Part shown: piece by piece, positions 13,059 to 22,756 of the stretch
How positions within the stretch are numbered: the first letter of the stretch is position 1
How the letters are laid out: each line of letters opens with the position of its first letter
DNA from: Roseateles sp.
GTDB taxonomy: Bacteria > Pseudomonadota > Gammaproteobacteria > Burkholderiales > Burkholderiaceae_C
Assembly: GCF_019237615.1 (NCBI RefSeq)
Contig: NZ_JAFAGT010000078.1
Coordinates: 1 to 50,870 of the forward strand
DNA length: 50,870 nucleotides
Direction: 5' to 3'
The notes under the pieces: generated by a model
The model's database searches: none
What the model was told of the DNA's origin: nothing
Seen by the model: only the letters and a program-made list of their open reading frames with translations
Translations under genes and position numbers: made by a program

Positions 13059-15716
13059 TTGAAGCCCGTGACCTTCGCTGCCGTCGGCAGCCTGGCCCTT
13101 GCCCTGGCCTTGTCGGCCGCCCTGCCGTTGCAGGCGCAAACGCCCGCCGCCGCCGTTCCCTCGCTGGAGCAGATCTTCCGCGCCGAGCCCTATCGCAGCG
13201 AGCCGGCCAAGGATGCCGCCTTCAGCCGCAGCGGCCGCTACCTCGCCTACCTCTGGAGCCCCTTCGGCGAGCCCGGCACCGACCTCTGGGTGCATGACAC
13301 CAAGACCGGCAAGACCCAGCGCGTCACCTCGCCGCAGGTGATGGCCGCCTTCGAGGCGCCCGAGGATATGGAGCGCTTCGACAAGAAGCTAAAGCAACGC
13401 CAGGCCGAGTACGCAGAGCGCCAGGCCCGCGAGGTCGCGCAGCAGGCCTATCTGCGCGGCGAGAAGGTCGACCTCTCGCAGTGGGAAACCACCGCCATCG
13501 AGACCTTGAAGAAGGAGCTGGCCGAGAAGAAGGCCAAGGACGACGCGCAGAAGGCCGCCGACAAGGCCGATGCCGATGCGGAGAAGTACGCCGCCGCCGT
13601 GCTGGCCGCCCAGCGCGCCGGCAAGCCTGCTCCGGCCCCGGCGGCCGCGGCCTCTGCGGCAGAGAAGAAGGACGACAAGGAGAAGGAGCTGTGGGAGCTG
13701 CGTGACGAGCTGAAGAAGAAGCTCGCCCGCGACAAGCTCAAGCCCGCCGACCTCTACCCCGGCCCGGTCCAGTTCGCCTGGGCGCGCAAGGCGGACGAGC
13801 TGGTCTTCCAGTACCGCGGCGGCCTCTACCGCTGGAAGGCGGACGACAAGGCGCCCACACCGCTGGTTGCCACGCAGCGCGAGCTGCGCCTGGTGGGCTA
13901 TACGGCCGACGATGGCGGCGTGCTCTACACCGACGAGACCCGCGTGCTGCGCATGGGCTTCAAGCAGGCCGGCGTGCAGGTCGTCAACCGCGAGCTCATC
14001 CACCCGGACGACGAGCAGAAGAAGTACAAGATCGACCAGACCGCCGTCAGCGAGGACGGCCGCTGGATGTCGCTGCTGGCCAAGGCGCCGCTGAAGACGG
14101 CCGACGACAAGCCCGCGCCGGCCGGCCGCCAGGTCGAGATCATGAGCTACAGCGAGCGCTGGGCCACGGCCAAGAAGGTCAACCGCGAGGTGTCGGACGA
14201 CAAGCGTACCCAGCCGCCGCTGGCCCTCTACATCCGCCAGGTGCCCGCTGGCGCCGGTGAGGCACCGCGCAAGCAGCCCGCGCCGGTGTTCACGAACGCA
14301 GGCGGCGACGTCTGGTTCGAGATGAGCGACGTGGCCTGGGCGCGCGACGGCAGCCGCTATGCGTTCACGACCTGGGAGCGCGACAAGGAGCTGCTGCGCG
14401 TCTACCTCGGCAAGGCCGATGAGGCCGCCAAGCCCGAGATGGTGCTGGAGCGCCGCGGCGACGTGGGCCACGAGGTCGTCAACGTTCTCAGGCCGCGCTT
14501 CACGCCGGACGGCAAGACGCTGGTGCTCGTCCTCGACGAGTCCGGCTGGCGCCAGCCCTGGGCCATTGACGTGGCCAGCAAGGCGCTGCGCCCGCTCGTC
14601 AAGGGCCAGTTCGAGGCCCACCAGATCGCCGGCTTCACGCCCGACAGCAAGGCGCTTTTCGTGCTGGCCAACCAGGGCGACATGGCGGCGATGAACGTGC
14701 TGCGCGTCGACATCGCCAGCGGCGCCACCCAGGCCCTGGGTGCAGCCGGTGAGTTCCACCGCGCCGCGGCGTCTTCGGAGGACGGCCGCTGGGTCGCCGC
14801 CAACGCAGGCAACTGGGCCCAGCGCCCCGAGCTCAAGCTGCTCTCCGCCGACGCCAAGGCGGCACCGCGCACGCTGACCGACAGCAGCGACAAGGCCTGG
14901 GCCGACCTGAAGCTGCTGCAGCCCGAGCGCTTCCACTACACCAACCGCCACGGCGACCGCATCGAGGGCTATGTCTTCAAGCCCGCCGGCTGGCAGGCCA
15001 GCGACAAGCGTCCCGCCGTCGTCTACGTCTACGGCGGCCCGCTGAACGACCGCCACATCGTCGAGGTCGACAGCTTCCAGGCCACCGCCTACATGTTCGG
15101 CCAGTACATGGCCGCCAAGCATGGCTACGTGACCGTTGCCGTGGACCCGCGCGGCCACAGCAACTACGGCCGCAAGTTCTCCGACGCCAACTGGGAGCGC
15201 GCCGGCGAGCCCCAGGCCGAGGACCTGGAAGACCTCGCCAAGTTGCTGCCCCGGCAGTTCGGCGTTGACGCCGGCCGCATCGGCCTGAACGGCTGGAGCT
15301 TTGGCGGCTTCCAGACCCAGTACACGATGTACACGCACCCCGACGTGTTCGCCGCCGGCATCGCCGGCGCCGGCCCGACCGAATGGGAGAACTACAACAG
15401 CTGGTACAGCGGCCGCACCATCGGCAAGGCCACGGACCGGACCAAGCCCGTGCTGCGCAAGTACTCGCTGCTGCCGCTGGCCAAGGGCTTGAGGAAGCCG
15501 CTGCTGCTGGTGCATGGCATGCAGGACCCCAACGTGCTGTACCAGGACACCGTCAACGTCTACCGCGAGCTGCTGGACTCGGGCAAGGAGTCCCTGGTCG
15601 AGCTGTTCCTGGACCCGGACGGCGTGCATGCCCTGGGCGGCGTCGTCAAGCCCGCCGGCTGGCATCGCAAATACGAGGCCTTCTGGCTACGCAACCTGGG
15701 CCGCGCGGCGCCCTGA
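13059..15716 (+). CDS. Exported S9-family prolyl-oligopeptidase-like peptidase
   Basis: The product is 885 aa starting at TTG. Residues 1-27 form a Sec signal peptide ending in LPLQAQ, so the enzyme is periplasmic or secreted. A WD/beta-propeller-like region with repeated D-G-R/K-x-hydrophobic strands covers about 40-600. The C-terminal alpha/beta hydrolase holds the catalytic triad Ser747 (GWSFGG), Asp823 (GMQDPN) and His857 (DGVHALGG). It should cleave short peptides, possibly after proline, although bacterial S9 enzymes vary. Residues about 105-235 are a Lys/Ala/Glu-rich, probably coiled-coil insertion that breaks the propeller and is not part of the catalytic fold. The gene stands alone after uvrA on the same strand. 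Confidence 0.87.
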   Translation: MKPVTFAAVGSLALALALSAALPLQAQTPAAAVPSLEQIFRAEPYRSEPAKDAAFSRSGRYLAYLWSPFGEPGTDLWVHDTKTGKTQRVTSPQVMAAFEAPEDMERFDKKLKQRQAEYAERQAREVAQQAYLRGEKVDLSQWETTAIETLKKELAEKKAKDDAQKAADKADADAEKYAAAVLAAQRAGKPAPAPAAAASAAEKKDDKEKELWELRDELKKKLARDKLKPADLYPGPVQFAWARKADELVFQYRGGLYRWKADDKAPTPLVATQRELRLVGYTADDGGVLYTDETRVLRMGFKQAGVQVVNRELIHPDDEQKKYKIDQTAVSEDGRWMSLLAKAPLKTADDKPAPAGRQVEIMSYSERWATAKKVNREVSDDKRTQPPLALYIRQVPAGAGEAPRKQPAPVFTNAGGDVWFEMSDVAWARDGSRYAFTTWERDKELLRVYLGKADEAAKPEMVLERRGDVGHEVVNVLRPRFTPDGKTLVLVLDESGWRQPWAIDVASKALRPLVKGQFEAHQIAGFTPDSKALFVLANQGDMAAMNVLRVDIASGATQALGAAGEFHRAAASSEDGRWVAANAGNWAQRPELKLLSADAKAAPRTLTDSSDKAWADLKLLQPERFHYTNRHGDRIEGYVFKPAGWQASDKRPAVVYVYGGPLNDRHIVEVDSFQATAYMFGQYMAAKHGYVTVAVDPRGHSNYGRKFSDANWERAGEPQAEDLEDLAKLLPRQFGVDAGRIGLNGWSFGGFQTQYTMYTHPDVFAAGIAGAGPTEWENYNSWYSGRTIGKATDRTKPVLRKYSLLPLAKGLRKPLLLVHGMQDPNVLYQDTVNVYRELLDSGKESLVELFLDPDGVHALGGVVKPAGWHRKYEAFWLRNLGRAAP

Positions 15717-15761
15717 CCCGGCCCGGCCGGGGCGGCACGTTGCCATGGCGCCGACAGGCCC

Positions 15762-15767
15762 TAAGCT
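15762..15767 (+). promoter_or_regulatory. Possible -10 element of the GAF/PAS kinase
   Basis: TAAGCT ends 7 nt before the ATG at 15775, the same spacing as several other genes here that lack ribosome sites. The match is weak on its own. Confidence 0.22.
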
Positions 15768-15774
15768 CTCGGCT

Positions 15775-18156
15775 ATGGTGATCCCGCCCCCGCCGCCCGA
15801 CGAAGACCGACGCCTCGAACGGCTGGCGGCGCTGTCCATCATGGACAGCGAGCCCGAGCCGCTGTTCGACCACCTGGCCGCGCTGGCCGCGCAGATCTGC
15901 GGCACGCCCGTTGCGCTGCTCGGCCTGCTGGACGAGAGGCGCCAGTGGTTCAAGGCCGCCGTCGGCTTCGGCCGCAGCGAGACGCCGCGCGCGCTGACCT
16001 TCTGCGCCCACACGCTGCTGGCCGATGGCCTGTTCGAGGTCCAGGATGCGCGGCTGGACGCGCGCTTCGTCGACCACCCCGACGTGCTGGCCAGCCCGCC
16101 GCTGCGCTTCTATGCCGGCGTGCCCATTCGCCTGGACGACGGCAGCCATCCCGGCACGCTGTGCGTCGTCGATTTCCGGCCGCGCGAGCTCAGCGAGGCC
16201 CAGCGCGAGGCGCTGACCCGTCTGGCCGATGTCGCTGCCGAGGCCTTGATGATGCGCGAGAGGACCCTGCATCGCGCCGACCCGGAGGCCGCCGCCCAAC
16301 CCTTCGGCGTGCTGGCCGAGACGGCGCCGCTGGGCGTCTTCCGCACCGACGCCCGTGGTCGCTACATCTACACGAATGCGACCTGGCAGCGCCTGTGCGG
16401 ACTGTCGGCGCAGGCCAGCCTCGGCGAGGGCTGGGCCGAGATACTGGCGCCACAGGACCTGGTCTCGGTGCTGGACCATTGGCAGCGCAGCGTCGCGCAG
16501 CGCCAGCCCTTCGAGATGCGCTATCGCCTGCGCCGCGGCGGCGGGTTGCGCCAGGTCTGGGCGCGTGCCCGGCCGCTGCTGGCGCCGGACGGGGCCTTGC
16601 GCGGCTTCGTCGGCATCGTCGAGGACGTGACCGACCGCATCAGCACCGAGCGCGAGCTGCGCGACAGCAAGGCCTTGCTGGACCGCACCGGCCGCGTCGC
16701 CGGCGTCGGTGGCTGGAGCCTGGACCTGCAGACCGGCGAAGTCATCTGGAGCGACCAGACCTGCCGCATCCACGACGTCGAGCCGGGCCACCGGCCGACG
16801 CTGCAGGAGGGCATAGGCTATTACAGGCCCGAGGCCCGACCGCTCATCGAGGCCGCCGTGCAGCGCGCCATCCAGCATGGCGAGCCCTGGAGCCTGGAGC
16901 TGCCCATGGTGACCGCACGCGGCCGCGAGATCTGGGTGCTGACCCAGGGCCAGGTCGACTGGCAGGACGGCGTGCCGGTGCGCCTGGTGGGCGCCGTCCA
17001 GGACGTCACAGAGCATCACCGTGCCGCCGCCGAGCTGGAGCGCAACCGCCAGCGCCTGCGCGCGCTGTACGAGTCGACGCCGGCGCTGATGCACTCGGTC
17101 GACGCCGACGGCCGCGTGCTCAGCGTGTCGGACCGCTGGCTGGAGCGCCTGGGCTACGAGCGCGCCCAGGTCGTCGGCCGTGCCGTGGAGGAGTTCATGA
17201 CGCCCGAGTCGGCCCGCCGGGTGCGCGAGGTCTACCGTCCGGCGCTGTGGCGCGACGGCCAGGTCGGCGACAGCCCGGTGCAGTTGGTCTGCGCCGACGG
17301 CATGCTGCGCGACGTGTTGATCTCGGCCGTGGCCGAGTACACCCCCGAGGGGCAGCCGTTGCGGGCGCTGGCGCTGGTGAACGACATCACCGAGGACCTG
17401 CAGCGCCGCGCCGAACTGGCCCACGAGCAGCGCATGCGCCGCCGCACCGAGCGCCATGTGCAGGAACTGGACCAGCTGCTGCGCGAGCGCTCCGAGATGC
17501 TGGACGTTCTGGCCCATGAGGTGCGCCAGCCGCTGAACAACGCCAGCGCGGCGCTGCAGAGCGCCGCTGCCAGCCTGGCCGGCCGTGGCGAGCGCCAGGC
17601 GCAGGAGCGGCTCACGCGCGCCCAGGCCGTGCTGGGCACCGTGCTGGCCGGTGTCGACAACACGCTGGCCGCCGCCAGCCTGCTCGCCGGCGGCGGCCGC
17701 ATCACCCGCGAGGACACTGACATCGACACGCTGATCGCCGTGACCATCGCCGACCTGCCGCGCGAGCTGCGCGACCGCGTTGTCGTGAACCGGCACACGG
17801 CCACGCGCACGGCGCTGATGGACATGAGCCTGCTGCGGCTTGCGTTGCGCAACCTGCTGTCCAACGCGCTGAAGTACGCGCCCGGCGTCAGCACCGTCAC
17901 GCTGCATGTGATGGACTTCGACGAGCCACCAGCCCTGCAGCTGGAGGTGGCCGACGCCGGCCCGGGTATCCCGCGCGAGCTGCTGCAGCGGCTGTTCACG
18001 CGCGGCGCTCGCGGCAGCGGCGTAACCGAATCGGGGCATGGTCTGGGCCTGTACATCGTGCGCCGCGTTATGGACATGCACGGCGGCAGCGCGGAACTGT
18101 TGCGTACCGGCCCATTGGGGACGGTCATGAGGCTGACGCTGCCACAGGCAGACTAG
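15775..18156 (+). CDS. Soluble GAF-PAS-PAS-PAS sensor histidine kinase
   Basis: The product is 793 aa without membrane segments. A GAF domain spans about 15-160 ([18 protein letters not shown]). Three PAS/PAC units follow at about 175-290, 300-420 and 430-545, each ending in a VEDVTD, VQDVTE or VNDITE-like PAC tail. The HisKA domain has the H-box [10 protein letters not shown] with His581. The ATPase domain shows the N-box [12 protein letters not shown]1 DAGPGIP and G2 [11 protein letters not shown]. It should sense an intracellular or diffusible signal and autophosphorylate His581. No receiver is fused; likely partners are the receiver proteins just downstream. The start at 15775 was chosen because the family begins there; an ATG at 15745 is also in frame. 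Confidence 0.9.
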   Translation: MVIPPPPPDEDRRLERLAALSIMDSEPEPLFDHLAALAAQICGTPVALLGLLDERRQWFKAAVGFGRSETPRALTFCAHTLLADGLFEVQDARLDARFVDHPDVLASPPLRFYAGVPIRLDDGSHPGTLCVVDFRPRELSEAQREALTRLADVAAEALMMRERTLHRADPEAAAQPFGVLAETAPLGVFRTDARGRYIYTNATWQRLCGLSAQASLGEGWAEILAPQDLVSVLDHWQRSVAQRQPFEMRYRLRRGGGLRQVWARARPLLAPDGALRGFVGIVEDVTDRISTERELRDSKALLDRTGRVAGVGGWSLDLQTGEVIWSDQTCRIHDVEPGHRPTLQEGIGYYRPEARPLIEAAVQRAIQHGEPWSLELPMVTARGREIWVLTQGQVDWQDGVPVRLVGAVQDVTEHHRAAAELERNRQRLRALYESTPALMHSVDADGRVLSVSDRWLERLGYERAQVVGRAVEEFMTPESARRVREVYRPALWRDGQVGDSPVQLVCADGMLRDVLISAVAEYTPEGQPLRALALVNDITEDLQRRAELAHEQRMRRRTERHVQELDQLLRERSEMLDVLAHEVRQPLNNASAALQSAAASLAGRGERQAQERLTRAQAVLGTVLAGVDNTLAAASLLAGGGRITREDTDIDTLIAVTIADLPRELRDRVVVNRHTATRTALMDMSLLRLALRNLLSNALKYAPGVSTVTLHVMDFDEPPALQLEVADAGPGIPRELLQRLFTRGARGSGVTESGHGLGLYIVRRVMDMHGGSAELLRTGPLGTVMRLTLPQAD

Positions 18157-18200
18157 AGCGGACTAGACTGCCGGCGCCCCAAGCTTCGCTCCCTGCCGCG

Positions 18201-19124
18201 ATGCCCTTGCGCCCCGATGCCGCCCCGCTGGAGGAATTGGCCGACCTGGCCCGGTCGGGCCGGCACCAGCGCCTGATCGATGCCAGCGCGGTTTGGCGGG
18301 CCGAGGGACGGGGGCTGGAGCCGCGTGTCGAGAGCTTCGTCGCGCTGGGCGACCTGGCCGCCGTGGCGGTGGCTGCCCAGGCGCTGGCCCGGCTGGTTGC
18401 CCAGCCGCCCCGCCTGGCGGTTGCGCGCCCGCCTGAGGCAGGGCGGGGTGCAGATGCGCCGCGGCGAGCTGCTGGTGGCCGCGCCGGCGCAGACGCGGCC
18501 GCAGGGGAGTGCGCCATGAGCGCCGCGCCCGAAGCGGAGCTGGAGGTCGTTCGTGGCGCCCAGCGGGGCCTGGCTGCGCCGCTCGATGTCGACGCCGTCG
18601 TCGCGGGGGGCGGCGACAAGCTGCGCGGCCAGCGGGGGGCGGATAACGCCGGGCGTGAGCATGGCTACAGCGAGGCCGACATCCGGCTGGCCGCCACCCT
18701 CGCCGGGGAGCCGGCGCCGACGGCGCCGCGCCTGGACGCCGGCCTCGGCGGCCGCCACCTGCTGCGCATCCTGCTGGTGGAGGACAACGCCGTGAACCAG
18801 AAGCTGGCGCTGCGGCTGCCGCAGCAGATGGGCTACCGGGCCGACCTGGCGGCGAACGGGCTGGAGGCGGTAGAGACGGTGCGGCGCCAGGCCTACGACA
18901 TGGTGCTGATGGACGTGCAGATGCCGGAGATGGACGGGTTGGAGGCGTCGCGGCGCATCGTGGCCGGAGGCGAGCGGTCGCGCATCGTCGCGATGACGGC
19001 CAATGCGATGCAAGGCGACCGCGAGGCCTGCCTTGCCGCAGGCATGGACGACTACCTGAGCAAGCCCATCCGCGTCGAAGCGCTTGCGGCGGCGCTCCTC
19101 AGAACAACGGCCAGGGAGGCCTGA
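18201..19124 (+). CDS. Receiver-domain protein, possibly a decaying duplicate
   Basis: The product is 307 aa. The last 130 residues are a receiver domain (VEDN, phosphoacceptor Asp in [19 protein letters not shown]) nearly identical to the second receiver of the next gene, at both protein and DNA level. Residues 1-70 are a Leu/Ala-rich helical segment like linkers in hybrid kinases. The middle, about 70-170, is Ala/Gly/Arg-rich without recognisable fold and may be degraded coding sequence. In helix 1 of the receiver a leucine has become proline (RLPQQMGY against RLLGQMGY), and one residue is missing before the IVAMTAN strand. The stop TGA directly abuts the ATG of the hybrid kinase. It could be a functional shuttle receiver or a remnant of a former hybrid kinase. 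Confidence 0.65.
   Translation: MPLRPDAAPLEELADLARSGRHQRLIDASAVWRAEGRGLEPRVESFVALGDLAAVAVAAQALARLVAQPPRLAVARPPEAGRGADAPRRAAGGRAGADAAAGECAMSAAPEAELEVVRGAQRGLAAPLDVDAVVAGGGDKLRGQRGADNAGREHGYSEADIRLAATLAGEPAPTAPRLDAGLGGRHLLRILLVEDNAVNQKLALRLPQQMGYRADLAANGLEAVETVRRQAYDMVLMDVQMPEMDGLEASRRIVAGGERSRIVAMTANAMQGDREACLAAGMDDYLSKPIRVEALAAALLRTTAREA
18723..19085 (+). repeat. Direct repeat, left copy (receiver-domain duplication)
   Basis: This block matches 20913-21281 at an offset of 2190-2196 nt. It includes 35 identical bases at 18780-18814, and a second stretch from CGCATCGTCGCGATGACG onward with two mismatches in about 50 nt. Recombination between the copies would delete most of the hybrid kinase. 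Confidence 0.85.
19113..19119 (+). promoter_or_regulatory. Ribosome binding site of the hybrid kinase inside the upstream gene
   Basis: AGGGAGG lies 5 nt before the ATG at 19125, within the last codons of the receiver gene. This arrangement favours translational coupling. Confidence 0.7.
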
Positions 19125-21317
19125 ATGACCGCGCAGAACCAAGGCACCGAGGTCGACGAGGCGCAGCTGCTGGCGGTCCGGCTGCAGATCCTGGCCGACA
19201 ACATGCGCGCCGGCATGGCGGCCGCCCTGCTGGTGCTGCCGCTGCTGGCGGCGGCCCTGGCCTATGGCGGAGGGCTGGACAGGCAGCGCTTCCTCGGCTG
19301 GGCCGCCATGGTGCTGCTGCTGCTGGCCGTCTTCTACGGGCTGCTGCTACCGCGCCACCAGCCCTGGGTGGCCGCCGGCCGCGCCCGCGACTGGCTGCGC
19401 CTGCAGTGGGTCTTCCACCTGGTGCTGGGTCTGACCTGGGGGCTGGCGGGCGCGCTGTTCTTCGAGCCCACGGTCATACGCCTGACCGTGCTGCTGGTGC
19501 TGGTGCTGGGCATGTTCGTCAGCTGCGCGACCGCGACGGCCGTGCTGCTGCCGCTGGCCTATGCCTTCATCCTGCCCTGCGCGCTGCCCTTCCTGCTCAG
19601 CTGCCTGGCGGCCGGCGCCGACCTGACCAGCCTGTTCGGCATGACGACGCTGCTCATCATGTTGAGCTCGCTGGCGTATGCGCATGTGTTCGCCAAGGCG
19701 CTGAGCAGCTCCATCCGCATGCGCTTCGAGAACCGGCGCCTGAACGAGGCGCTGACCGAGCAGCGCGTGCGCGAGCGCACCGCCGTGCTGGAAGCGGCGA
19801 GCGCGCACAAGTCGGCCTTCCTGGCCACCGTCAGCCATGAGATCCGCACGCCGATGAACGCCATCATAGGCATGAGCGGCCTGCTGCTGGACACGCCGCT
19901 GAGCGCCGAGCAGCGCGACTACGCCGCCACCATCCGCGACAGCGGCGAGACGCTGCTGACCATCATCAACGACATCCTGGACTTCTCCAAGATCGAGGCC
20001 GGCCGCATGGGCATAGAGCAGCACCCCTTCGAGCTGCGCGACTGCATCGAGTCGGCCCTGGACCTGATGGCCGTGCGCGCGGCCGAGAAGGGGCTGGAGC
20101 TGGCCTTCGAACCAGAGACGGAGCTGCCGCAGACGCTGCTGGGCGACGTGACGCGACTGCGCCAGGTGCTGCTCAACCTGTTGTCCAACGCGGTCAAGTT
20201 CACCGAGCGCGGCGAGGTCGTCATCAGCGTCCGGCTGCATGCCGGCGAGCTGCATTTCGCGGTACGCGACACCGGCATCGGGCTGACTCAGGAGGGGCTG
20301 TCCCGGCTGTTTGCGAGCTTCAGCCAGGCCGACAGCAGCACCACCCGCAAGTACGGCGGCACCGGCCTGGGCCTGGCGATCAGCAAGCGCCTGGTGGAGC
20401 TGATGGGCGGGCGCATGTGGGCCGAGAGCGACGGTCCGGGCCGGGGCAGCTGCTTTCGCTTCACGCTGCCGGCCGTGGCGGGCAGCGAGGCGCAGGCGCC
20501 GCGGCGCGAGTTCATCGGCGCCCAGCCGGCGCTGAAGGGCCGGCGCATGCTGGTCGTCGACGACAACGCCACCAACCGCCGCATCCTGGCCCTGCAGGCC
20601 GCCAAATGGGGCATGACCGTGCGTGACACCGAGAGTGCGCCGGAGGCTTTGCAGATGGTGATGGCCGAGTCATTCGACCTGATCGTCGTCGACATGCACA
20701 TGCCGCAGATGGACGGCGTGGCGCTGGCGCACCGGCTGCGCGACGTCAAGCCAGAGCTGCCGCGCGTGCTGTTCACGTCGCTGGGCCGGCGCGAGGTGGA
20801 GGAGTCGCTGTTCGCCGCCGTCATGATGAAGCCGCTGCGCCAGAGCCAGCTCTTCGATACCCTCGTGACCGTGTTGCACCACGAGGCCGTCCATGCGCCG
20901 GAGCCGCCCGCCGCGCCGCGGCTGGACGCGCAGCTGGCCGCGCGCCATCCGCTGCGCATCCTGCTGGCCGAGGACAACGCCGTGAACCAGAAGCTGGCGC
21001 TGCGCCTGCTGGGCCAGATGGGCTACCGCGCCGATGTGGCGGCCAACGGCGTAGAGGCCGTCGAATGCGTGCAGCGCCAGCCCTACGACCTGGTGCTGAT
21101 GGATGTGCAGATGCCCGAGATGGACGGACTGGAGGCCACGCGGCTCATCGTCGAGCGCCTGGGGGCGGGGCGGCCGCGCATCGTCGCGATGACGGCCAAC
21201 GCGATGCAGGGCGACCGCGAGGCCTGTCTCGCCGCGGGCATGGACGACTACCTGACCAAGCCCATCCGCGTGGAGGCGCTGGTGCAGGCCTTGCAAGACT
21301 CGGCGCCGCGGTCATGA
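19125..21317 (+). CDS. Membrane-bound hybrid histidine kinase with two receiver domains
   Basis: The product is 730 aa. Residues about 30-190 carry roughly six membrane helices with short loops and no large periplasmic domain, so the input is probably sensed in or at the membrane. HisKA follows with His238 in [13 protein letters not shown]. The ATPase domain has N-box [11 protein letters not shown]1 DTGIGL and G2 [13 protein letters not shown]. Receiver 1 has Asp523 ([11 protein letters not shown]) and a degenerate switch region (LFTSLG). Receiver 2 has Asp660 ([11 protein letters not shown]) with intact TAN and KPIR motifs. The architecture is BarA/ArcB-like but without an attached Hpt. A separate Hpt gene 61 nt downstream would complete the relay. 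Confidence 0.92.
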   Translation: MTAQNQGTEVDEAQLLAVRLQILADNMRAGMAAALLVLPLLAAALAYGGGLDRQRFLGWAAMVLLLLAVFYGLLLPRHQPWVAAGRARDWLRLQWVFHLVLGLTWGLAGALFFEPTVIRLTVLLVLVLGMFVSCATATAVLLPLAYAFILPCALPFLLSCLAAGADLTSLFGMTTLLIMLSSLAYAHVFAKALSSSIRMRFENRRLNEALTEQRVRERTAVLEAASAHKSAFLATVSHEIRTPMNAIIGMSGLLLDTPLSAEQRDYAATIRDSGETLLTIINDILDFSKIEAGRMGIEQHPFELRDCIESALDLMAVRAAEKGLELAFEPETELPQTLLGDVTRLRQVLLNLLSNAVKFTERGEVVISVRLHAGELHFAVRDTGIGLTQEGLSRLFASFSQADSSTTRKYGGTGLGLAISKRLVELMGGRMWAESDGPGRGSCFRFTLPAVAGSEAQAPRREFIGAQPALKGRRMLVVDDNATNRRILALQAAKWGMTVRDTESAPEALQMVMAESFDLIVVDMHMPQMDGVALAHRLRDVKPELPRVLFTSLGRREVEESLFAAVMMKPLRQSQLFDTLVTVLHHEAVHAPEPPAAPRLDAQLAARHPLRILLAEDNAVNQKLALRLLGQMGYRADVAANGVEAVECVQRQPYDLVLMDVQMPEMDGLEATRLIVERLGAGRPRIVAMTANAMQGDREACLAAGMDDYLTKPIRVEALVQALQDSAPRS
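20913..21281 (+). repeat. Direct repeat, right copy (receiver-domain duplication)
   Basis: This is the counterpart of 18723-19085, encoding receiver 2 of the hybrid kinase. It retains the intact helix 1 and full length, so it is probably closer to the parental sequence than the left copy. Confidence 0.85.
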
Positions 21318-21365
21318 TGGCGGGCCTGGCATCGGTCGTTGACGCGCGCCGCGGCGGCGCGGCGC

Positions 21366-21374
21366 AAAGGAGGG
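21366..21374 (+). promoter_or_regulatory. Strong ribosome binding site of the Hpt gene
   Basis: AAAGGAGGG lies 4 nt before the ATG at 21379. It is the best Shine-Dalgarno match in the signalling block and suggests high Hpt synthesis relative to its neighbours. Confidence 0.75.
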
Positions 21375-21378
21375 TCCT

Positions 21379-21720
21379 ATGGCGGTGATCGACGAACAGG
21401 TGTTTGCTGCCCTGGTGGACAGCGCCGGGGCGGACTTCATGCCCGAGCTGATCGACTCCTTCCTGGAGGACGGACCGCAGGGCCTGGCGGCGCTGCGTGC
21501 GGCTGTCGCGGCCGGCGATGCCGCGGCCTTCCGCCGCGGCGCGCATTCACTGAAGAGCAACGGCGTGACCTTTGGCGCCCGGGCCTTCGCCGACACGGCG
21601 CGCGAGCTGGAGCACACGCCGCTGGCCGAACTGGGCGGCACTGCGGCGGCCCGCGTCGACGCACTGGGCGCGCTGTTCGACGCCGTCGCCGCCGCGCTGA
21701 GGGAGCGCCGCCATGCGTGA
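21379..21720 (+). CDS. Histidine phosphotransfer (Hpt) protein
   Basis: The product is 113 aa, a single four-helix Hpt domain. His56 lies in AHSLKSNGVTFGA, the standard phosphotransfer motif. The N-terminus (FMPELIDSFLEDGPQGLAAL) matches the first Hpt helices. It would carry phosphate from a receiver of the upstream hybrid kinase to the receiver of the downstream cyclase. The last 8 nt overlap the start of that cyclase gene, which argues for coupled synthesis of donor and acceptor. Confidence 0.9.
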   Translation: MAVIDEQVFAALVDSAGADFMPELIDSFLEDGPQGLAALRAAVAAGDAAAFRRGAHSLKSNGVTFGARAFADTARELEHTPLAELGGTAAARVDALGALFDAVAAALRERRHA

Positions 21721-22756
21721 CCGCCGTGCCAAGCGCGCGCGCATCCTGCTGGTCGAGGACAACCGCGTCAACCGCCTGCTGCTGGCCCGCCACGTCGAGC
21801 TGCTGGGCCACCAGGTCGAGATGGCGGAGGACGGCCTTGCCGCGCTGCAGCGGGTGCAGCAGGAGGGCTTCGACCTGCTGCTGGTTGACATCCACATGCC
21901 GGGCATGGACGGCATCGAGCTGCTGGAGCGGCTGCGCGCCAGCCCCGAGCTCAGCGAGCTGCCGGTCATCGTGACCTCGGCCGTCGAGGAGCTGGACCGC
22001 ATCGTGCGCTGCATCGAGCTGGGCGCGGAGGACTACCTGCACAAGCCCGTCAACCTGGTGCTGCTGAAGGCGCGCATCAACGCCAGCCTCGAGCGCAAGC
22101 GCCTGCGCGACCAGCAGCGCGAGCTGGTGCGCCGCTTCGCGACTCGCGAGGTGGCCGAGGAGCTGGAGGCCGAGGGCTTCGCGCTGGGCGGGCGCAAGGT
22201 GCAGGCGACGGTGATGTTCTGCGACATCCGCGGCTTCACGACACTGGCGGAATCGCAGCCGCCAGAGGACATCATCGAACTGCTGAACACCTACTACACG
22301 CTGATGTTCGCGGCCATCAATGGCCATGGCGGCGTCGTCAACCAGATGATAGGAGACGGCCTGATGGCCATCTTCGGCGCGCCGCAGCCGCTGCAGTCGG
22401 CCGGCCGCTGCGCCGTGCTGGCAGCGGCCGAGATGATAGAGATGGTGGCTCAGTTCAGCCTGGAGCAGCGCGCCGGCGGAAGACCCGAGATCCGCGTCGG
22501 CGTCGGTATTGCCAGCGGCGACGTGGTGGCCGGCTACACCGGCACCCGCCAGCGCGCCACCTACACCTGCATCGGCGACACGGTCAATGTCGCCGCGCGC
22601 CTGGAGGCGCACACCAAGCTGGCCGACCGCGCGGTGCTGTTCGACGCCGCGACCCTGACCCAGCTCGGCGACGCGCTGCCCAGCGAGCCCCTCGGGCCGG
22701 TGCAATTCAAGGGCAAGACGAGCGCGATCGATGTATTCGCGTTGGTGCTGGAATGA
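21713..22756 (+). CDS. Receiver-class III nucleotide cyclase
   Basis: The product is 347 aa. Residues 9-125 are a receiver (VEDN at 14-17, Asp59 in LVDIHMPGMDG, Lys111 in HKPVN). A helical linker at 125-155 leads to a class III cyclase domain at 160-347. Metal-binding aspartates are Asp171 (FCDIRGFT) and Asp215 (IGDGLMAIFG). The transition-state pair is Asn292 and Arg296 (NVAARLE). By eye alignment, the usual purine-recognition lysine is Gln211 and its partner position is Thr285, so the nucleotide base used is uncertain; cAMP is the default guess. Phosphorylation probably controls dimerisation and activity, as in CyaC-like enzymes. The gene overlaps Hpt by 8 nt and the cNMP-binding patatin by 4 nt (ATGA). 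Confidence 0.88.
   Translation: MRDRRAKRARILLVEDNRVNRLLLARHVELLGHQVEMAEDGLAALQRVQQEGFDLLLVDIHMPGMDGIELLERLRASPELSELPVIVTSAVEELDRIVRCIELGAEDYLHKPVNLVLLKARINASLERKRLRDQQRELVRRFATREVAEELEAEGFALGGRKVQATVMFCDIRGFTTLAESQPPEDIIELLNTYYTLMFAAINGHGGVVNQMIGDGLMAIFGAPQPLQSAGRCAVLAAAEMIEMVAQFSLEQRAGGRPEIRVGVGIASGDVVAGYTGTRQRATYTCIGDTVNVAARLEAHTKLADRAVLFDAATLTQLGDALPSEPLGPVQFKGKTSAIDVFALVLE

Noticed and set aside
13389-15665. Long antisense open frame over the S9 peptidase
   Set aside because: The signal peptide, catalytic triad and ribosome site all support the forward gene; the antisense product is compositionally a shadow.
15720-15740. GC-rich palindrome after the S9 peptidase as a terminator
   Set aside because: CCCGGCCGGGG-like sequence can fold, but no T-run follows and such palindromes are expected by chance at this base composition.
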